A DNA stretch of 34,776 bases from Bdellovibrionaceae bacterium UBA2466 (GTDB lineage: Bacteria > Bdellovibrionota > FAC87 > UBA2466). Positions within the stretch are counted from its first letter, which is position 1; each line of letters begins with the position of its first letter. Below are positions 1-9,185 of the stretch, piece after piece. The DNA lies in contig DDPO01000108.1 in the NCBI GenBank assembly GCA_002342225.1, forward strand, positions 33,223-67,998, written 5' to 3'. Under the pieces are notes generated by a model, which had not been told where the DNA came from, did not search any database, and saw only the letters and a program-made list of their open reading frames with translations. The translations under genes were made by a program, and so were the position numbers.

Positions 1-288
1 CAAGAATTGGGAATTTTATGGAATGATGGACATGAGTCTAAGTATCAAGTTCGAAACTTACGACTGAGTTGTCGATGCGCTAATTGCGTTGATGAGTGGA
101 CTCGAGAGAAAATTCTCAAAGATGAAACCGTTCCTTTGGATATTCGACCTAAAAAAATGGAAACCGTTGGGCGTTATGCTCTTCAAATTGACTGGTCTGA
201 TGGACACAATGCTGGGATTTTCACATTCGAGCAGTTGCGCTCCCATTGCGAGTGTGAGTTATGTCGGGTTCAGAAAAAAAATCACTAA
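1..288 (+). CDS. DUF971 (GBBH-like N-terminal) protein, 5' end cut off
   Basis: The reading frame is open from base 1, so the true start lies before the window. Ninety-five residues are visible. They carry the two cysteine clusters of the DUF971 / gamma-butyrobetaine-hydroxylase-like N-terminal domain: LSCRCANCVDEWT near the front and HCECELC near the end, with the WNDGHESKY and IDWSDGHNAGIF strands between. The fold is a small metal-binding domain, found alone or fused to Mrp/ApbC-type Fe-S carrier proteins. Its biochemical role is not settled. Only about 10-15 residues appear to be missing. The 3' end overlaps the next gene by 28 bases, suggesting translational coupling to the YgfZ-like protein, itself an Fe-S related factor. 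I am confident of the family; a role in Fe-S handling is inference. Confidence 0.85.
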   Translation, partial: QELGILWNDGHESKYQVRNLRLSCRCANCVDEWTREKILKDETVPLDIRPKKMETVGRYALQIDWSDGHNAGIFTFEQLRSHCECELCRVQKKNH

Positions 289-1313
289 TTGTCGCTGGTG
301 ATTATTGTTCAATAATAAATAAAAAATTTTTTCACGGCATGAGTGTTCCCTGGGAAGTGAAGGGATATGAATTAGATTTTGAAGTTTCTGAATCTGTTGG
401 TGGGATCTTCGATCTTTCTTTTTATGGGATAGTTGAAGTTCAAGGTAAAGATGCGCAAGACTACCTTCAGAGAATGACCACGGTTCAATTCAAAAGTTTA
501 GGTACGCAATCTGTAGCTCATGGGGCTTTTCTCAACGGTCGGGGTGGGGTAGTGGTTTTGGGTATGTTCCGTCGATTGGGACCGGATGCTTTTCAGATCT
601 TTGTTCTTAATGATTTGAAGCAAAAACTGATGGATCATATAGAGCAGTTCCATTTTGCCGAGAGTTTTGCGGTGAGAGACTTATCGGAAGATTTAACCGT
701 GATGGGCTGTTGGAGCCGGGATGGTCAGTTGGCATCGAGCTTGGGAATATCCGCTGAATTAAAATCTCTGGAACTTCAGTCTCTTGAAACTTTGGGCCCA
801 GAAGGGGTTGTTTGGAGAGATGTTCGCAGGAGTTCCCTCTATTGGATGATTGTGAAGCGGCCTCTAGCTTCTACTTTTATCCAAAACTGTATAAAAAATG
901 GTCATTTTATTTTGGGTCTACATCTTTATGAGTATTTTAGGATACAATCCGGTATGCCAGATCCCGGTGAAGAGCTTTCGGAAAAAGATATTATCCTTGA
1001 GGGTAATTTTGAAGAGGCCGTAGCTAGAAATAAAGGATGTTACCCCGGGCAGGAAGTTGTTGAGCGAATCTTCACCTATGGACAAGTGAATCGAAAGTTG
1101 TTGCGAGTTGAAGGAATCTCTGACAGCGGAGAGCTATTCTCCCTGCCTCAGATCATAAAGCAGGGCGAGAAAGAAGTGGGCACGGTCGTCGCTTGTGAAA
1201 AAAGCCCTACAAATGATACCGCAGCTGTTGGTCTGATGTATGTGAGGAAAGATTTTTGGAATTCAAAAGAGAGTTGGGCTGTTCCCCCAAATTGGCGGAT
1301 TAGCTTAGCTTAA
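261..1313 (+). CDS. ygfZ: YgfZ/GcvT-domain folate-binding protein
   Basis: A 350-residue protein of the YgfZ/GcvT family, tetrahydrofolate-binding cytosolic proteins that help build or repair some Fe-S enzymes. The diagnostic motif K-G-C-Y-x-G-Q-E is present as NKGCYPGQEVVER (about residues 256-268), containing the conserved cysteine, followed by the usual YGQVNRKLLRV strand. The GcvT-like N-terminal part (EVQGKDAQDYLQRMTT) is also recognisable. Two starts are possible: ATG at 261, inside the DUF971 gene, or ATG at 339 (residue 27). Neither has a good ribosome binding site. The family core begins shortly after residue 27, so the later start is realistic. It lies in one transcription unit with DUF971 before it and resB 15-22 bases after it. 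Confidence 0.85.
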   Translation: MSGSEKKSLIVAGDYCSIINKKFFHGMSVPWEVKGYELDFEVSESVGGIFDLSFYGIVEVQGKDAQDYLQRMTTVQFKSLGTQSVAHGAFLNGRGGVVVLGMFRRLGPDAFQIFVLNDLKQKLMDHIEQFHFAESFAVRDLSEDLTVMGCWSRDGQLASSLGISAELKSLELQSLETLGPEGVVWRDVRRSSLYWMIVKRPLASTFIQNCIKNGHFILGLHLYEYFRIQSGMPDPGEELSEKDIILEGNFEEAVARNKGCYPGQEVVERIFTYGQVNRKLLRVEGISDSGELFSLPQIIKQGEKEVGTVVACEKSPTNDTAAVGLMYVRKDFWNSKESWAVPPNWRISLA

Positions 1314-1334
1314 AAAATAGTTGGGACAGTGAAT

Positions 1335-3182
1335 ATGTTTAAGTCTCAAACATTCAAATTTTTTTCTTCTTTAAAGCTAGCTGTTATTTCAATTCTATTG
1401 TTAGCGTTAGTTCTCACAGTTGCAACTTTTGTAGAATCTCTTTATGGCACTCGAGCTGTTCATGTTTTAGTCTATGGCACGCCATGGTTTGCAGGGGTTT
1501 TATTTCTATTAGGGCTCAACGTATTGTGCGCAGCTCTTTCCCGTTTCCCTTGGAAAAAAAGTCAAACAGGATTTGTTTTAACCCATCTGGGAATCATCAT
1601 TTTGCTTATAGGTTCTTTTGTCACTCAAAAGTTCGGGGTAGATGCGACTATGCCGGTCACAGAGTCCGCCCAAGAGAATGAAGTTATTTTAAATGATCTT
1701 ATTTTGACCCTCACAGATGAAGCTCAAAATGTCCGAAAGGAGTTTTCTGTCCCGGAAAGCTATCGCGAAAAAAATACTGATGTGCTCACGATCAATTTTG
1801 ATTTAAACAATCGGATTGTTTTAGATCGCTTTATTCCCAGAGCCATACCGGAGCGAAAACTCGTTCCAAGTCCAATTCCTGGGTTTGGAAATCCAGCTCT
1901 GCGAGTTGAGTTGTTTAATTCGAGATTTAAGCTTGAAGAAACATTGTTTGCACAGCACCCTACAAATCCATCTGAGATCAACTTAGGACCTGCGGTAGTT
2001 ACTTTTCAGACCCTTCACTCTGAAGCAGAGCTTAATCGATTTTTAACGCAGAAAAGCGAAGTTATAAAAACTAATTCCCAAGGTTATTTGGTTACCCGAT
2101 TTCGAGGTAAAGAGTACCGGTTCTCGATTTCTGAGCTACAAAGGGGATTTGTCTCGTTTGCTGGTGGACAGTACGAGATTTCGATTGATGATTATTTCCC
2201 TTACGCCGTTGTTGAGAATAATCGGCTAGTTAATCGCTCTCAAGAACCCGTAAACCCTGCCGTCCATTTGACGGTAAGAAGAGCGGGAAGTTCAGACCTT
2301 GAATCGTCGGAGAAACATACTATTTTTGCAAACTTTCCCGAGTTTGCTACTCTTCACGGTGGGCAAAGGAAAAAGGCTACTCTAGGCTTTACTTTTCGGC
2401 TTGAAATTCCCAAAAATAAAAATCAAGAGTTGGCTTTCGTGGGTAACAAAAGAGGAAGATTGGCCTTTGCTCAAAATGAGGACGGTTCAAAACTTTTTTA
2501 TCGAACGCAAGGTAAGGATGGAGCCGTAACCTCAAAGGGAGAGATTCTGACTGGTAAGGACACTGCGACGGGTTGGATGGATTTGCAATTCAAAGTTCAA
2601 GATTGGTTTCCCAATTCAGTTGAGCGGTCTTTTCCTCGGTCTATTGAGTTTATCTCTGGCAGTGGAGATAACTATTTAAGTGCTATTCATTTAAATGAAA
2701 CGAGTCGAGATATAGCAAGCTCAACTTCTAAGAATTCGCCTGGCTGGTGGTTGTTCGAGGGGCAGGGAAGATTGATTAATATCGCCGGGCGAGAAATATT
2801 CATCCAATACACCAAAAGAAAACTTGTTCTTCCGTTTTATATCTTCTTGGAAAAATTTAAGATCGGAACTGATCCGGGTACCACGAAAGCCGCAAGTTAT
2901 GAGAGCGATGTTATTGTAAAAGATCCCACAAGTGGAGTGGACCTTAGAGCTAATATTAGTATGAATGAGCCTCTCAAGTATGGGGGCTACACTTTCTATC
3001 AAGCAAGTTATTCCATGGAAGAGGGTAAACCGCCAGTTTCTGTTTTTGCAGTCAATTTTGATCCGGGCCGGCAAATCAAGTACTGGGGATCGCTCATTAT
3101 GTGTTTAGGAATTCTCGTCATGTTTTATATGAATCCCCATTATCTTGCTCTTATTTTTAAGAGGAAGGAGCAATCTAGATGA
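1335..3182 (+). CDS. resB: ResB-type cytochrome c biogenesis protein
   Basis: The ResB/Ccs1 half of System II cytochrome c maturation, which with CcsA moves haem across the inner membrane and attaches it to apocytochrome CxxCH motifs outside. The 615-residue protein has the expected plan. Three hydrophobic segments lie in the first ~100 residues (around LAVISILLLALVLTVATF, WFAGVLFLLGLNVLCAAL and GIIILLIGSFV). A long extracytoplasmic domain follows, then a last membrane helix near the C-terminus (YWGSLIMCLGILVMFYM). The late domain contains the family's PLKYGGYTFYQASY motif. A GTG at 1329 is in frame, but ATG at 1335 sits 8 bases after GGGA and is preferred. The stop overlaps the ccsA start in ATGA, so the two subunits are translationally coupled. 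Confidence 0.9.
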   Translation: MFKSQTFKFFSSLKLAVISILLLALVLTVATFVESLYGTRAVHVLVYGTPWFAGVLFLLGLNVLCAALSRFPWKKSQTGFVLTHLGIIILLIGSFVTQKFGVDATMPVTESAQENEVILNDLILTLTDEAQNVRKEFSVPESYREKNTDVLTINFDLNNRIVLDRFIPRAIPERKLVPSPIPGFGNPALRVELFNSRFKLEETLFAQHPTNPSEINLGPAVVTFQTLHSEAELNRFLTQKSEVIKTNSQGYLVTRFRGKEYRFSISELQRGFVSFAGGQYEISIDDYFPYAVVENNRLVNRSQEPVNPAVHLTVRRAGSSDLESSEKHTIFANFPEFATLHGGQRKKATLGFTFRLEIPKNKNQELAFVGNKRGRLAFAQNEDGSKLFYRTQGKDGAVTSKGEILTGKDTATGWMDLQFKVQDWFPNSVERSFPRSIEFISGSGDNYLSAIHLNETSRDIASSTSKNSPGWWLFEGQGRLINIAGREIFIQYTKRKLVLPFYIFLEKFKIGTDPGTTKAASYESDVIVKDPTSGVDLRANISMNEPLKYGGYTFYQASYSMEEGKPPVSVFAVNFDPGRQIKYWGSLIMCLGILVMFYMNPHYLALIFKRKEQSR

Positions 3183-4864
3183 AAACTTTTCTAGTCGTTT
3201 TTGGTCTAATCTATTCGTTAAATGGTTGGTCGGCTCCTGAGCAGCGAATAGGTTTTGATTATGGCCCCCTCGGTAGCATTGCTATCCAACAACGGGGACG
3301 AATAAAACCTTTGGACACATTCGCAACAGAGTCCCTTCAATTCATTACCGGTAAGAGAGAGTGGCAGGGAAAAGGGGCCATTGAGTGCCTTGTTGGCTGG
3401 TTATTTAATTTTGATCGAGAGTGGGAGGGAGAGGAGTTCATTCGCATTAATTACAAGCCACTAAAAAAGGAGATGGGGCTTGATCCCGATAAGAATTACT
3501 TCTCCTATGTGGGGCTACAAGATAATACGGGTCTAAAAAAGATACTAAAAGAAGCTGGGCTAAAGTCTCGAAATAGAGAGCGACTAAACGATCTTGAGAA
3601 AAAAGCTGTGACTGTGGAAAATCAATTAGTTCTTGTCGCTGATATTTTTACTGGGCAAGCCCTAACGATTTTGCCGAATCCGGAGGGACCATCGGCGAGT
3701 TGGTTTCCAATTACCAGTTTAAATACTCAAGGAGGGCTCCCCTACGCTTCAGATGTTACGGAGCGGTTCGCCAATGCTTTAAAGCAAGTGGTTGAAGGGT
3801 TTCTAAACAAAGATGCAGCAGCTTGGAAAAGTTCGAGTACTGAACTTGCTAGGATTGTTTCTGAAGATCTTGCCAAAGGCGCTTATCCCGAGAACAAAGT
3901 TTTACAGAGAGAAATTCATTATAACCATTTAAGACCTTTTCGATTGTCTTGGGTTTTCTATGTATTAGGTTTTTCGATTCTTTTAATTTATCTGGTGGGA
4001 CGAAAAAAGATATTCGAAAAAGTTGGAATCGTAGCTGTTTTACTGGGCTTAGTAGTCCATACTTATGGTTTTACTTTGAGATGTCTCATTGCTGGACGCC
4101 CTCCCGTAACTAACATGTATGAATCGGTTATTTGGGTAACTTGGGGATGTATTTTATTTGCAATGCTAGTTTGGATGATTTACAGAAATAGTGTCATACC
4201 CGCAGCTGCTGCTGTTTTTGCGATAGTGGGCCTGATTTTGGCTGACAATATTCCTCTGGTACTAGACCCCAGTATTAATCCACTAGAGCCAGTGTTGCGA
4301 AGCAATTATTGGCTCACCATTCATGTGCTGACGATTACTCTGAGTTATGCAGCTTTTGCTCTTTCTCTCTGCTTGGGCAACGTTGTAATGGGGTATTACG
4401 TATTCCGCCCAACTCACACAGCACAGATTCAGAACTATTCACTTTACATGTATCGAGCGATGCAAATCGGAGTCATTCTTCTAGCAGTGGGTACTATTTT
4501 AGGTGGGGTTTGGGCCGATTATTCATGGGGAAGATTCTGGGGCTGGGATCCTAAAGAGGTTTGGGCGCTCATTGCTCTACTCTTATATCTTGCTGTTCTA
4601 CACGGCCGATTTACAGGCTGGCTCAAGGGCTTTGGTTTCGCGGCCACTACAGTTGTTTCATTTCTGGGTGTTTTAATGGCCTGGTATGGAGTGAACTTTG
4701 TTTTAGGTGTTGGTCTTCACTCCTACGGATTCGGTTCGGGTGGAATGGGGTGGGTAGCTGGCTATATTTTAGTCCAAGTCGTTTTTATCATTGTTGGCTA
4801 TTTAAATTACAAAAAAGCCAAAGCCACTCACGATCTAGATACTTCTATTTTTCCAAAGGCATAG
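3179..4864 (+). CDS. ccsA: CcsA/ResC-type haem handling protein with N-terminal extension
   Basis: The partner of ResB. The C-terminal ~300 residues are the CcsA core: about eight membrane helices and the tryptophan-rich haem motif WGRFWGWDPKEVWAL (around residue 450-464), preceded by GRPPVTNMYESVIWVTW and followed by GVNFVLGVGLHSYG, typical of this family. Unlike minimal CcsA (about 320 residues), this one is 561 residues. It starts with a signal-like helix (MKTFLVVFGLIYSLNGWSA) and has about 240 residues of predicted periplasmic sequence before the first core helix. That region begins GRIKPLDTFATESL, an extension also seen in CcsA proteins of Bacteroidota and some deltaproteobacterial groups. 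It could be a ligand or substrate-presenting domain; its exact role is unknown to me. The last 20 bases overlap the convergent protease gene. Confidence 0.9.
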   Translation: MKTFLVVFGLIYSLNGWSAPEQRIGFDYGPLGSIAIQQRGRIKPLDTFATESLQFITGKREWQGKGAIECLVGWLFNFDREWEGEEFIRINYKPLKKEMGLDPDKNYFSYVGLQDNTGLKKILKEAGLKSRNRERLNDLEKKAVTVENQLVLVADIFTGQALTILPNPEGPSASWFPITSLNTQGGLPYASDVTERFANALKQVVEGFLNKDAAAWKSSSTELARIVSEDLAKGAYPENKVLQREIHYNHLRPFRLSWVFYVLGFSILLIYLVGRKKIFEKVGIVAVLLGLVVHTYGFTLRCLIAGRPPVTNMYESVIWVTWGCILFAMLVWMIYRNSVIPAAAAVFAIVGLILADNIPLVLDPSINPLEPVLRSNYWLTIHVLTITLSYAAFALSLCLGNVVMGYYVFRPTHTAQIQNYSLYMYRAMQIGVILLAVGTILGGVWADYSWGRFWGWDPKEVWALIALLLYLAVLHGRFTGWLKGFGFAATTVVSFLGVLMAWYGVNFVLGVGLHSYGFGSGGMGWVAGYILVQVVFIIVGYLNYKKAKATHDLDTSIFPKA

Positions 4865-7481
4865 TAGCTTCAACTGCTTGCTTAATTGAAAACTGAACTT
4901 CGGTATATGGAGATTTCCACGCTTTTTCAATGAGGTGTTTATCGAGGTCCTCTGGATGTACCACCGACAGTACGGCATGTTCAGGTCGTAACAATCGTAG
5001 GGCTGCTTTTTGAATCTGATCTCGAGTGACAGCCCTCACTTTTTCAGACACCTTTTGAGCGTGGTCATAACCTAGGCCGTACATCTCATCTAATCCATAG
5101 ACGATCGCTTGCGAAGAAAAACGCTGAAGGTCAAGTTCGAAGCGACCAATCCAAAACTGCTTTGCTCGCTCCAGTTCACCGGCACTCATGGGTTCATTGA
5201 GAACTTTATCAAGCTCTTTCCTAATACCTTGAATAGCCGTAAAGAGTTTTTCGGGGGAACAACCGATATAAAATCCAAAAAAGCCTTTTTCAGGTGTGTC
5301 GCTATTGATCGGAGAAACGGTGTAGGCAAGGCTTTGCTTATCTCGGAGTTCTAAGAACAATCTTCCACCTTGCCCTGCAAGACACGAAGATAAAAGCTTC
5401 ATTGCATATCGATCGGAATCGTGAATATCGTTGGTTAGAAATCCAATCAGAAGATGAGATTGAAACAAAGGTGTCTTCTTTTCAGTGATTACTTCTAATT
5501 TGTTTCCTGTAGGTATCGTAAACTTGAGTTTTGGCACAGCACCATCAGTCGGAAGTTTGCTCAAAATATCATTAATCTCTGCTTCCCAGATTCCTTTTTG
5601 AAAAGCTCCTACTGTTGACACAATTGCATTTCCGCTATGAACGAAATTTTTATAGTAACTCTTGAGGTCTTGGGTGGTCAGATTTGAAACCGTAGATTCT
5701 GTTCCTAACGAAGAACGTCCGTAAGGGTGCGAACCGTAGAGTGTTTTCATTAAATTGAGCTGACAAACAGCCCCTGGAAAATCTCTCTCCGCTTTTATTT
5801 CTCTCAGCAATATTTCTTTTTCTGTCTCAAACTCGTCCTCAGGAAAAGTAGGGCTTAAGAGAATTTCTGAAAGCAGTGGTTTTATAATGGGCCAGTGTTT
5901 ACTGAGAAACTCTACACTGAGTCCTAGCGTATGTTTGCCCGAAAATGCATCGATTGAGGCACCTAAAGATTCTAAAGTGTGGGCAATTTGAATGCTGGAG
6001 AAAGAAGCTGTTCCGGAAGTCCAGAGACGCTGAAAAAGTTGTCCAACTCCTAATTTGTCAGCGCTCTCTTCACGAGAACCTCCTGGAAAAATAATTTTCA
6101 TAGAGACTACAGGAAGAGACGTTACAATTTTTTCAACAAACCGAACAGACCCTCGTTTTTTTATCTCTAGAGCAACCGGCTCTGATTTTTTAGCTACTTT
6201 TTTGAGGCGGGTTCTATCAATGATTTGTTTGAAATGAGTCGAGTTGATTTGCTGATCTTTAGGATGAATCATCGACAGAACAGGTTTGCTCTGTAAAGTG
6301 TCCACAAGTGCTTGGGTTGCTTGCTCTTTGGTAACCGCTAAAACGGCATCTAGATATTTTCGCTCGTAATCAGGATCACCAAATTGAATATAATAGTATC
6401 CGAGCCGTCGAGCATAGCCCTCAACAGTCTCTTTTCCTGCGATCACTTCTGATTCTAGCGAACTCTTAACTCGTTCTAGCTCGGAATCTTGAATTCCATC
6501 TGTCGCGATGGTTTCAAGAAGTTCCAAAGTTTCTTTGAGAGCTGTCTCAAGTTTTTCTGGAGCAGTCGAGAGACCTGCTGTGGCCAGCCCGCCTTTGGCA
6601 GTCGCTACAAGACCCATGGATACATCTAATGCTACTTTTTTGTTTTTTACCAAGTGTTGATAGAGCCGACTGCTCTCTCCCTGCCCAATGGCAGTGCACA
6701 TCACATCGAAAGCTGGCACTTTGGGGTCTGTAACAGCCGGAGCTAGCCAAGCAAGTTGAGCATGGCACTCCTGAACATCTTTTCCAACAGCAATCACTTT
6801 GGGTACCCGCAAGCTTTTTGGAGAAAGGTTGGGTATGGGCTTTGGCTTCTGAGGTTTCAGTTTGGAAAATTGCTTTTTAACAAGTTCGAAAGCTTTCTCT
6901 TTATCGACATCTCCAACGATAAAAAGACTCAATGTCCCCGCATGGTAGTGCTTATCGAAATAGGCTTTTAAAGTCTTGTGGTTGATATTTTTAACTGTGT
7001 CTACGTAACCTAATACAGGCCGACTATAAGGGGTTCCCGCAAAAGTCTCTTTCCAAAGATTCATTGAAAGAATTTTGTACGGAGAATCATAAGCTCGTTT
7101 GATCTCCTCGAGAATGACCTCTTTCTCTTTGGCCATTTCATCTGCATCAAAGGAAGGGTTTTGTACCGCATCGGCTATGATATCTAACCCTTCACTAAAG
7201 TATCGGCTAGCTAAAGTGGTGTAATAACAAGTCTCTTCAAAAGAGGTAAACGCATTGATATCTCCCCCTCGACTCTCAATTTCTGAAGCGATTTGACCCA
7301 CCTTACGCTTTTTTGTGCCCTTGAAGAGAGAGTGTTCTAGGAAGTGAGATATACCAGCCTCTTTTTCACTTTCATAAACACTGCCTCGGCTAATCCACGC
7401 TTGGATACTTACAACGGGCGAAGCGTGAGTTTCTACGATAAATACTGGAATTCCATTTTTTAATGTGTATTTTGCAATCAT
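4845..7481 (-). CDS. Double-module M16 family zinc metalloprotease
   Basis: An 878-residue protein made of two M16 (pitrilysin/insulinase, processing-peptidase type) modules. The first has the inverted zinc motif HFLEH at residues 46-50, with H46 and H50 as ligands and E49 as catalytic base. Glu126 (in EVILEEIKRA) is the expected third ligand, 76 residues after H50. The second module starts near residue 450 (SMKIIFPGGSREESADKLGVGQLFQRLWTSGT). There HxxEH is replaced by QLFQR, so this half should be catalytically dead and serve as the other wall of the clam-shell chamber. No signal peptide is visible, so a cytoplasmic location is likely unless it is exported unusually. GAGGA sits 7 bases before the ATG. 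The start codon overlaps that of divergent hemW. M16 substrates here cannot be inferred. Confidence 0.9.
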   Translation of the reverse strand: MIAKYTLKNGIPVFIVETHASPVVSIQAWISRGSVYESEKEAGISHFLEHSLFKGTKKRKVGQIASEIESRGGDINAFTSFEETCYYTTLASRYFSEGLDIIADAVQNPSFDADEMAKEKEVILEEIKRAYDSPYKILSMNLWKETFAGTPYSRPVLGYVDTVKNINHKTLKAYFDKHYHAGTLSLFIVGDVDKEKAFELVKKQFSKLKPQKPKPIPNLSPKSLRVPKVIAVGKDVQECHAQLAWLAPAVTDPKVPAFDVMCTAIGQGESSRLYQHLVKNKKVALDVSMGLVATAKGGLATAGLSTAPEKLETALKETLELLETIATDGIQDSELERVKSSLESEVIAGKETVEGYARRLGYYYIQFGDPDYERKYLDAVLAVTKEQATQALVDTLQSKPVLSMIHPKDQQINSTHFKQIIDRTRLKKVAKKSEPVALEIKKRGSVRFVEKIVTSLPVVSMKIIFPGGSREESADKLGVGQLFQRLWTSGTASFSSIQIAHTLESLGASIDAFSGKHTLGLSVEFLSKHWPIIKPLLSEILLSPTFPEDEFETEKEILLREIKAERDFPGAVCQLNLMKTLYGSHPYGRSSLGTESTVSNLTTQDLKSYYKNFVHSGNAIVSTVGAFQKGIWEAEINDILSKLPTDGAVPKLKFTIPTGNKLEVITEKKTPLFQSHLLIGFLTNDIHDSDRYAMKLLSSCLAGQGGRLFLELRDKQSLAYTVSPINSDTPEKGFFGFYIGCSPEKLFTAIQGIRKELDKVLNEPMSAGELERAKQFWIGRFELDLQRFSSQAIVYGLDEMYGLGYDHAQKVSEKVRAVTRDQIQKAALRLLRPEHAVLSVVHPEDLDKHLIEKAWKSPYTEVQFSIKQAVEATMPLEK

Positions 7482-8655
7482 GGGTAATCCTCAATTTACC
7501 AGCAATAACTCCTGTTTGACAAATAGCTTCGGGATTTATGTTCACATACCGTTTTGTGTGCACAAATGTTCGTATTGTGATTTTTATTCTTTTACTAAAT
7601 ACCTAGCTCAAGACTTTAACAGTTTTACAGAGGCTTTGTGCGGCGAGATCATTTCAGCTCGTCAATTTGTAGAACAGCGAGAACTCCCGATCTCTGCTGC
7701 AAAGAGCCTTTTTTTTGGGGGGGGGACACCTTCTCTGCTTCCTGTGCCTTTGCTAGCTCGAATTATTGATACTTTGAGAGAAAATTTTAGTTTCGCAGAG
7801 GATATCGAGATCACTGTAGAGGCCAATCCAGAGACAGTTTCGAGCACATTTTTGAATGAGCTTAAAACCTTAACTCCAGTGAATAGAGTTAGTTTGGGAG
7901 CACAAAGTTTTTTTCAGGAAAACCTGAAAAAGTTAGAGCGTTTGGGCTCTCGAGAATCAATTTATAACGCGGCAAAACTACTTAAGGAGTTTGATTTTAA
8001 CAATTTTAATCTCGATTTAATTTTTGCGATCCCAGGACAAACTGCAACCCAAATGCTTGAGGATCTTGCAGAGGTTGTCTCTTTAGAGCCGGCTCATGTT
8101 AGTAGTTACAATTTAACCCTGAAACCCGGTCATTCCCTTTATGCAAAACTACCCAAAGACGACTTCGTAGCGGAACTTTATGAGATGATGGTCGAGAGTT
8201 TGAATAAACAAGGTTTTGATCAGTATGAAATATCTAATTTTTCTAAAAAGGGCTTTGCTTGCGTTCACAATTTGCTCTACTGGTCAGGTGGAGATTTCTT
8301 AGGCCTCGGGCCGTCTGCTTCGAGCAGGTTTTTTAAAGATAATCATTTTTATCATCGCAAGCAGTTGTCCGAATTTGGCAGGTATTTAGGGCAAAAAACT
8401 TTTGGGGAACTTGATTTTGAAAAGTCTGATCAAAAGCAGACTTGGTTGGAGGCAACTTTTCTTGAGTTGCGAAAAAATAGTGGGATTGATCTTGAGGGCT
8501 TTAAGATTAGATATGGATATGACCCCTCTTCAGCCAAGCAGTACTCTCTTTTTATCAAAGAGGGGCTACTTACTAAAGAGGGTAAGAATCTGTGCCTTAC
8601 CCGAAAGGGTAGGCTACTTGCCGATTTAGTTACAGAACGACTTGTGGATTACTAA
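7480..8655 (+). CDS. hemW: HemW-type radical SAM haem chaperone
   Basis: A radical SAM protein of the HemW branch, often misnamed oxygen-independent coproporphyrinogen oxidase. The cluster motif is CVHKCSYC within [17 protein letters not shown], followed by the [11 protein letters not shown]-binding loop, [20 protein letters not shown] and the HemW C-terminal signature [16 protein letters not shown]. HemW proteins bind and transfer haem rather than oxidise coproporphyrinogen, which fits a window that also encodes ResB/CcsA. The start is uncertain: ATG at 7480, GTG at 7465 and TTG at 7516 are all in frame without a clear ribosome binding site, and the domain starts only at about 7531. The SAM loop is encoded by an unusual run of eight T followed by nine G (7709-7725). 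The stop overlaps the end of ssb on the other strand. Confidence 0.9.
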   Translation: MGNPQFTSNNSCLTNSFGIYVHIPFCVHKCSYCDFYSFTKYLAQDFNSFTEALCGEIISARQFVEQRELPISAAKSLFFGGGTPSLLPVPLLARIIDTLRENFSFAEDIEITVEANPETVSSTFLNELKTLTPVNRVSLGAQSFFQENLKKLERLGSRESIYNAAKLLKEFDFNNFNLDLIFAIPGQTATQMLEDLAEVVSLEPAHVSSYNLTLKPGHSLYAKLPKDDFVAELYEMMVESLNKQGFDQYEISNFSKKGFACVHNLLYWSGGDFLGLGPSASSRFFKDNHFYHRKQLSEFGRYLGQKTFGELDFEKSDQKQTWLEATFLELRKNSGIDLEGFKIRYGYDPSSAKQYSLFIKEGLLTKEGKNLCLTRKGRLLADLVTERLVDY

Positions 8656-9107
8656 AATGGAACTTCATCGTCTGACATTCCACCGCCAGCATTTTGATCG
8701 CTACCCAAGGCGCTATCTAGGCCAGTTGGTGCAGCAAAATCACTTCCAGTAGACGCCGTTGAGGTTCTTTCGCCAGGTCCACCTAAGAACTGAATATTTT
8801 GAGCAATAATTTCTGTCGTGTAACGTTTGTTGCCTTCTTTGTCGTTCCATTCACGAGTTTGGAGTCGACCTTCAACGAAGGCTTGTCGTCCTTTGGAGAG
8901 GTACTGACCGCATAATTCAGCCATTTTTCCCCAAATAACGACTCTGTGCCACTCGGTACGCTCTTGTTTTTGTCCGTTTTTATCGGTCCAATTTTCGTTC
9001 GTAGCCAAATTGAAATTAGCTACTGCACCACCATTTGTAGTGTATCGAACTTCAGGATCTCCCCCGAGTCGTCCAATTAAAATTACTTTATTAACGCCGC
9101 TAGCCAT
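8652..9107 (-). CDS. ssb: Single-stranded DNA-binding protein
   Basis: A 151-residue bacterial SSB. The OB-fold starts right at the N-terminus ([18 protein letters not shown], then [20 protein letters not shown] and the [15 protein letters not shown] strand). A short, Gly/Ser-rich linker and the acidic tip DDEVPF follow; this tip recruits DNA repair and replication partners. An upstream in-frame ATG at 9137 exists, but ATG at 9107 is chosen because GGAGG stands 6 bases before it and the OB-fold begins immediately. A good promoter lies just upstream. The gene faces hemW tail to tail (4-base overlap) and diverges from the RDD gene. Confidence 0.97.
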   Translation of the reverse strand: MASGVNKVILIGRLGGDPEVRYTTNGGAVANFNLATNENWTDKNGQKQERTEWHRVVIWGKMAELCGQYLSKGRQAFVEGRLQTREWNDKEGNKRYTTEIIAQNIQFLGGPGERTSTASTGSDFAAPTGLDSALGSDQNAGGGMSDDEVPF

Positions 9108-9136
9108 ATTTCCTCCAATGATTCTTTGTATATTCA

Positions 9137-9165
9137 CTCATAAAGACAGGCTACACTTGAGTCAA
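9137..9165 (-). promoter_or_regulatory. Sigma-70 type promoter of ssb
   Basis: Read on the minus strand: a -35 element TTGACT (9160-9165), a 17-base spacer and a -10 element TATGAG (9137-9142), placing the transcript start roughly 25 bases before the ssb start codon. Five of six and four of six positions match consensus. This is sequence-based only. Confidence 0.55.
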
Positions 9166-9185
9166 GAAAGTTAAGGGGGCTTGAT

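Noticed and set aside
7465..8655. HemW gene called as oxygen-independent coproporphyrinogen oxidase (hemN)
   Set aside because: The C-terminal YEISNF...CVHN signature and short N-terminus fit HemW, not HemN.
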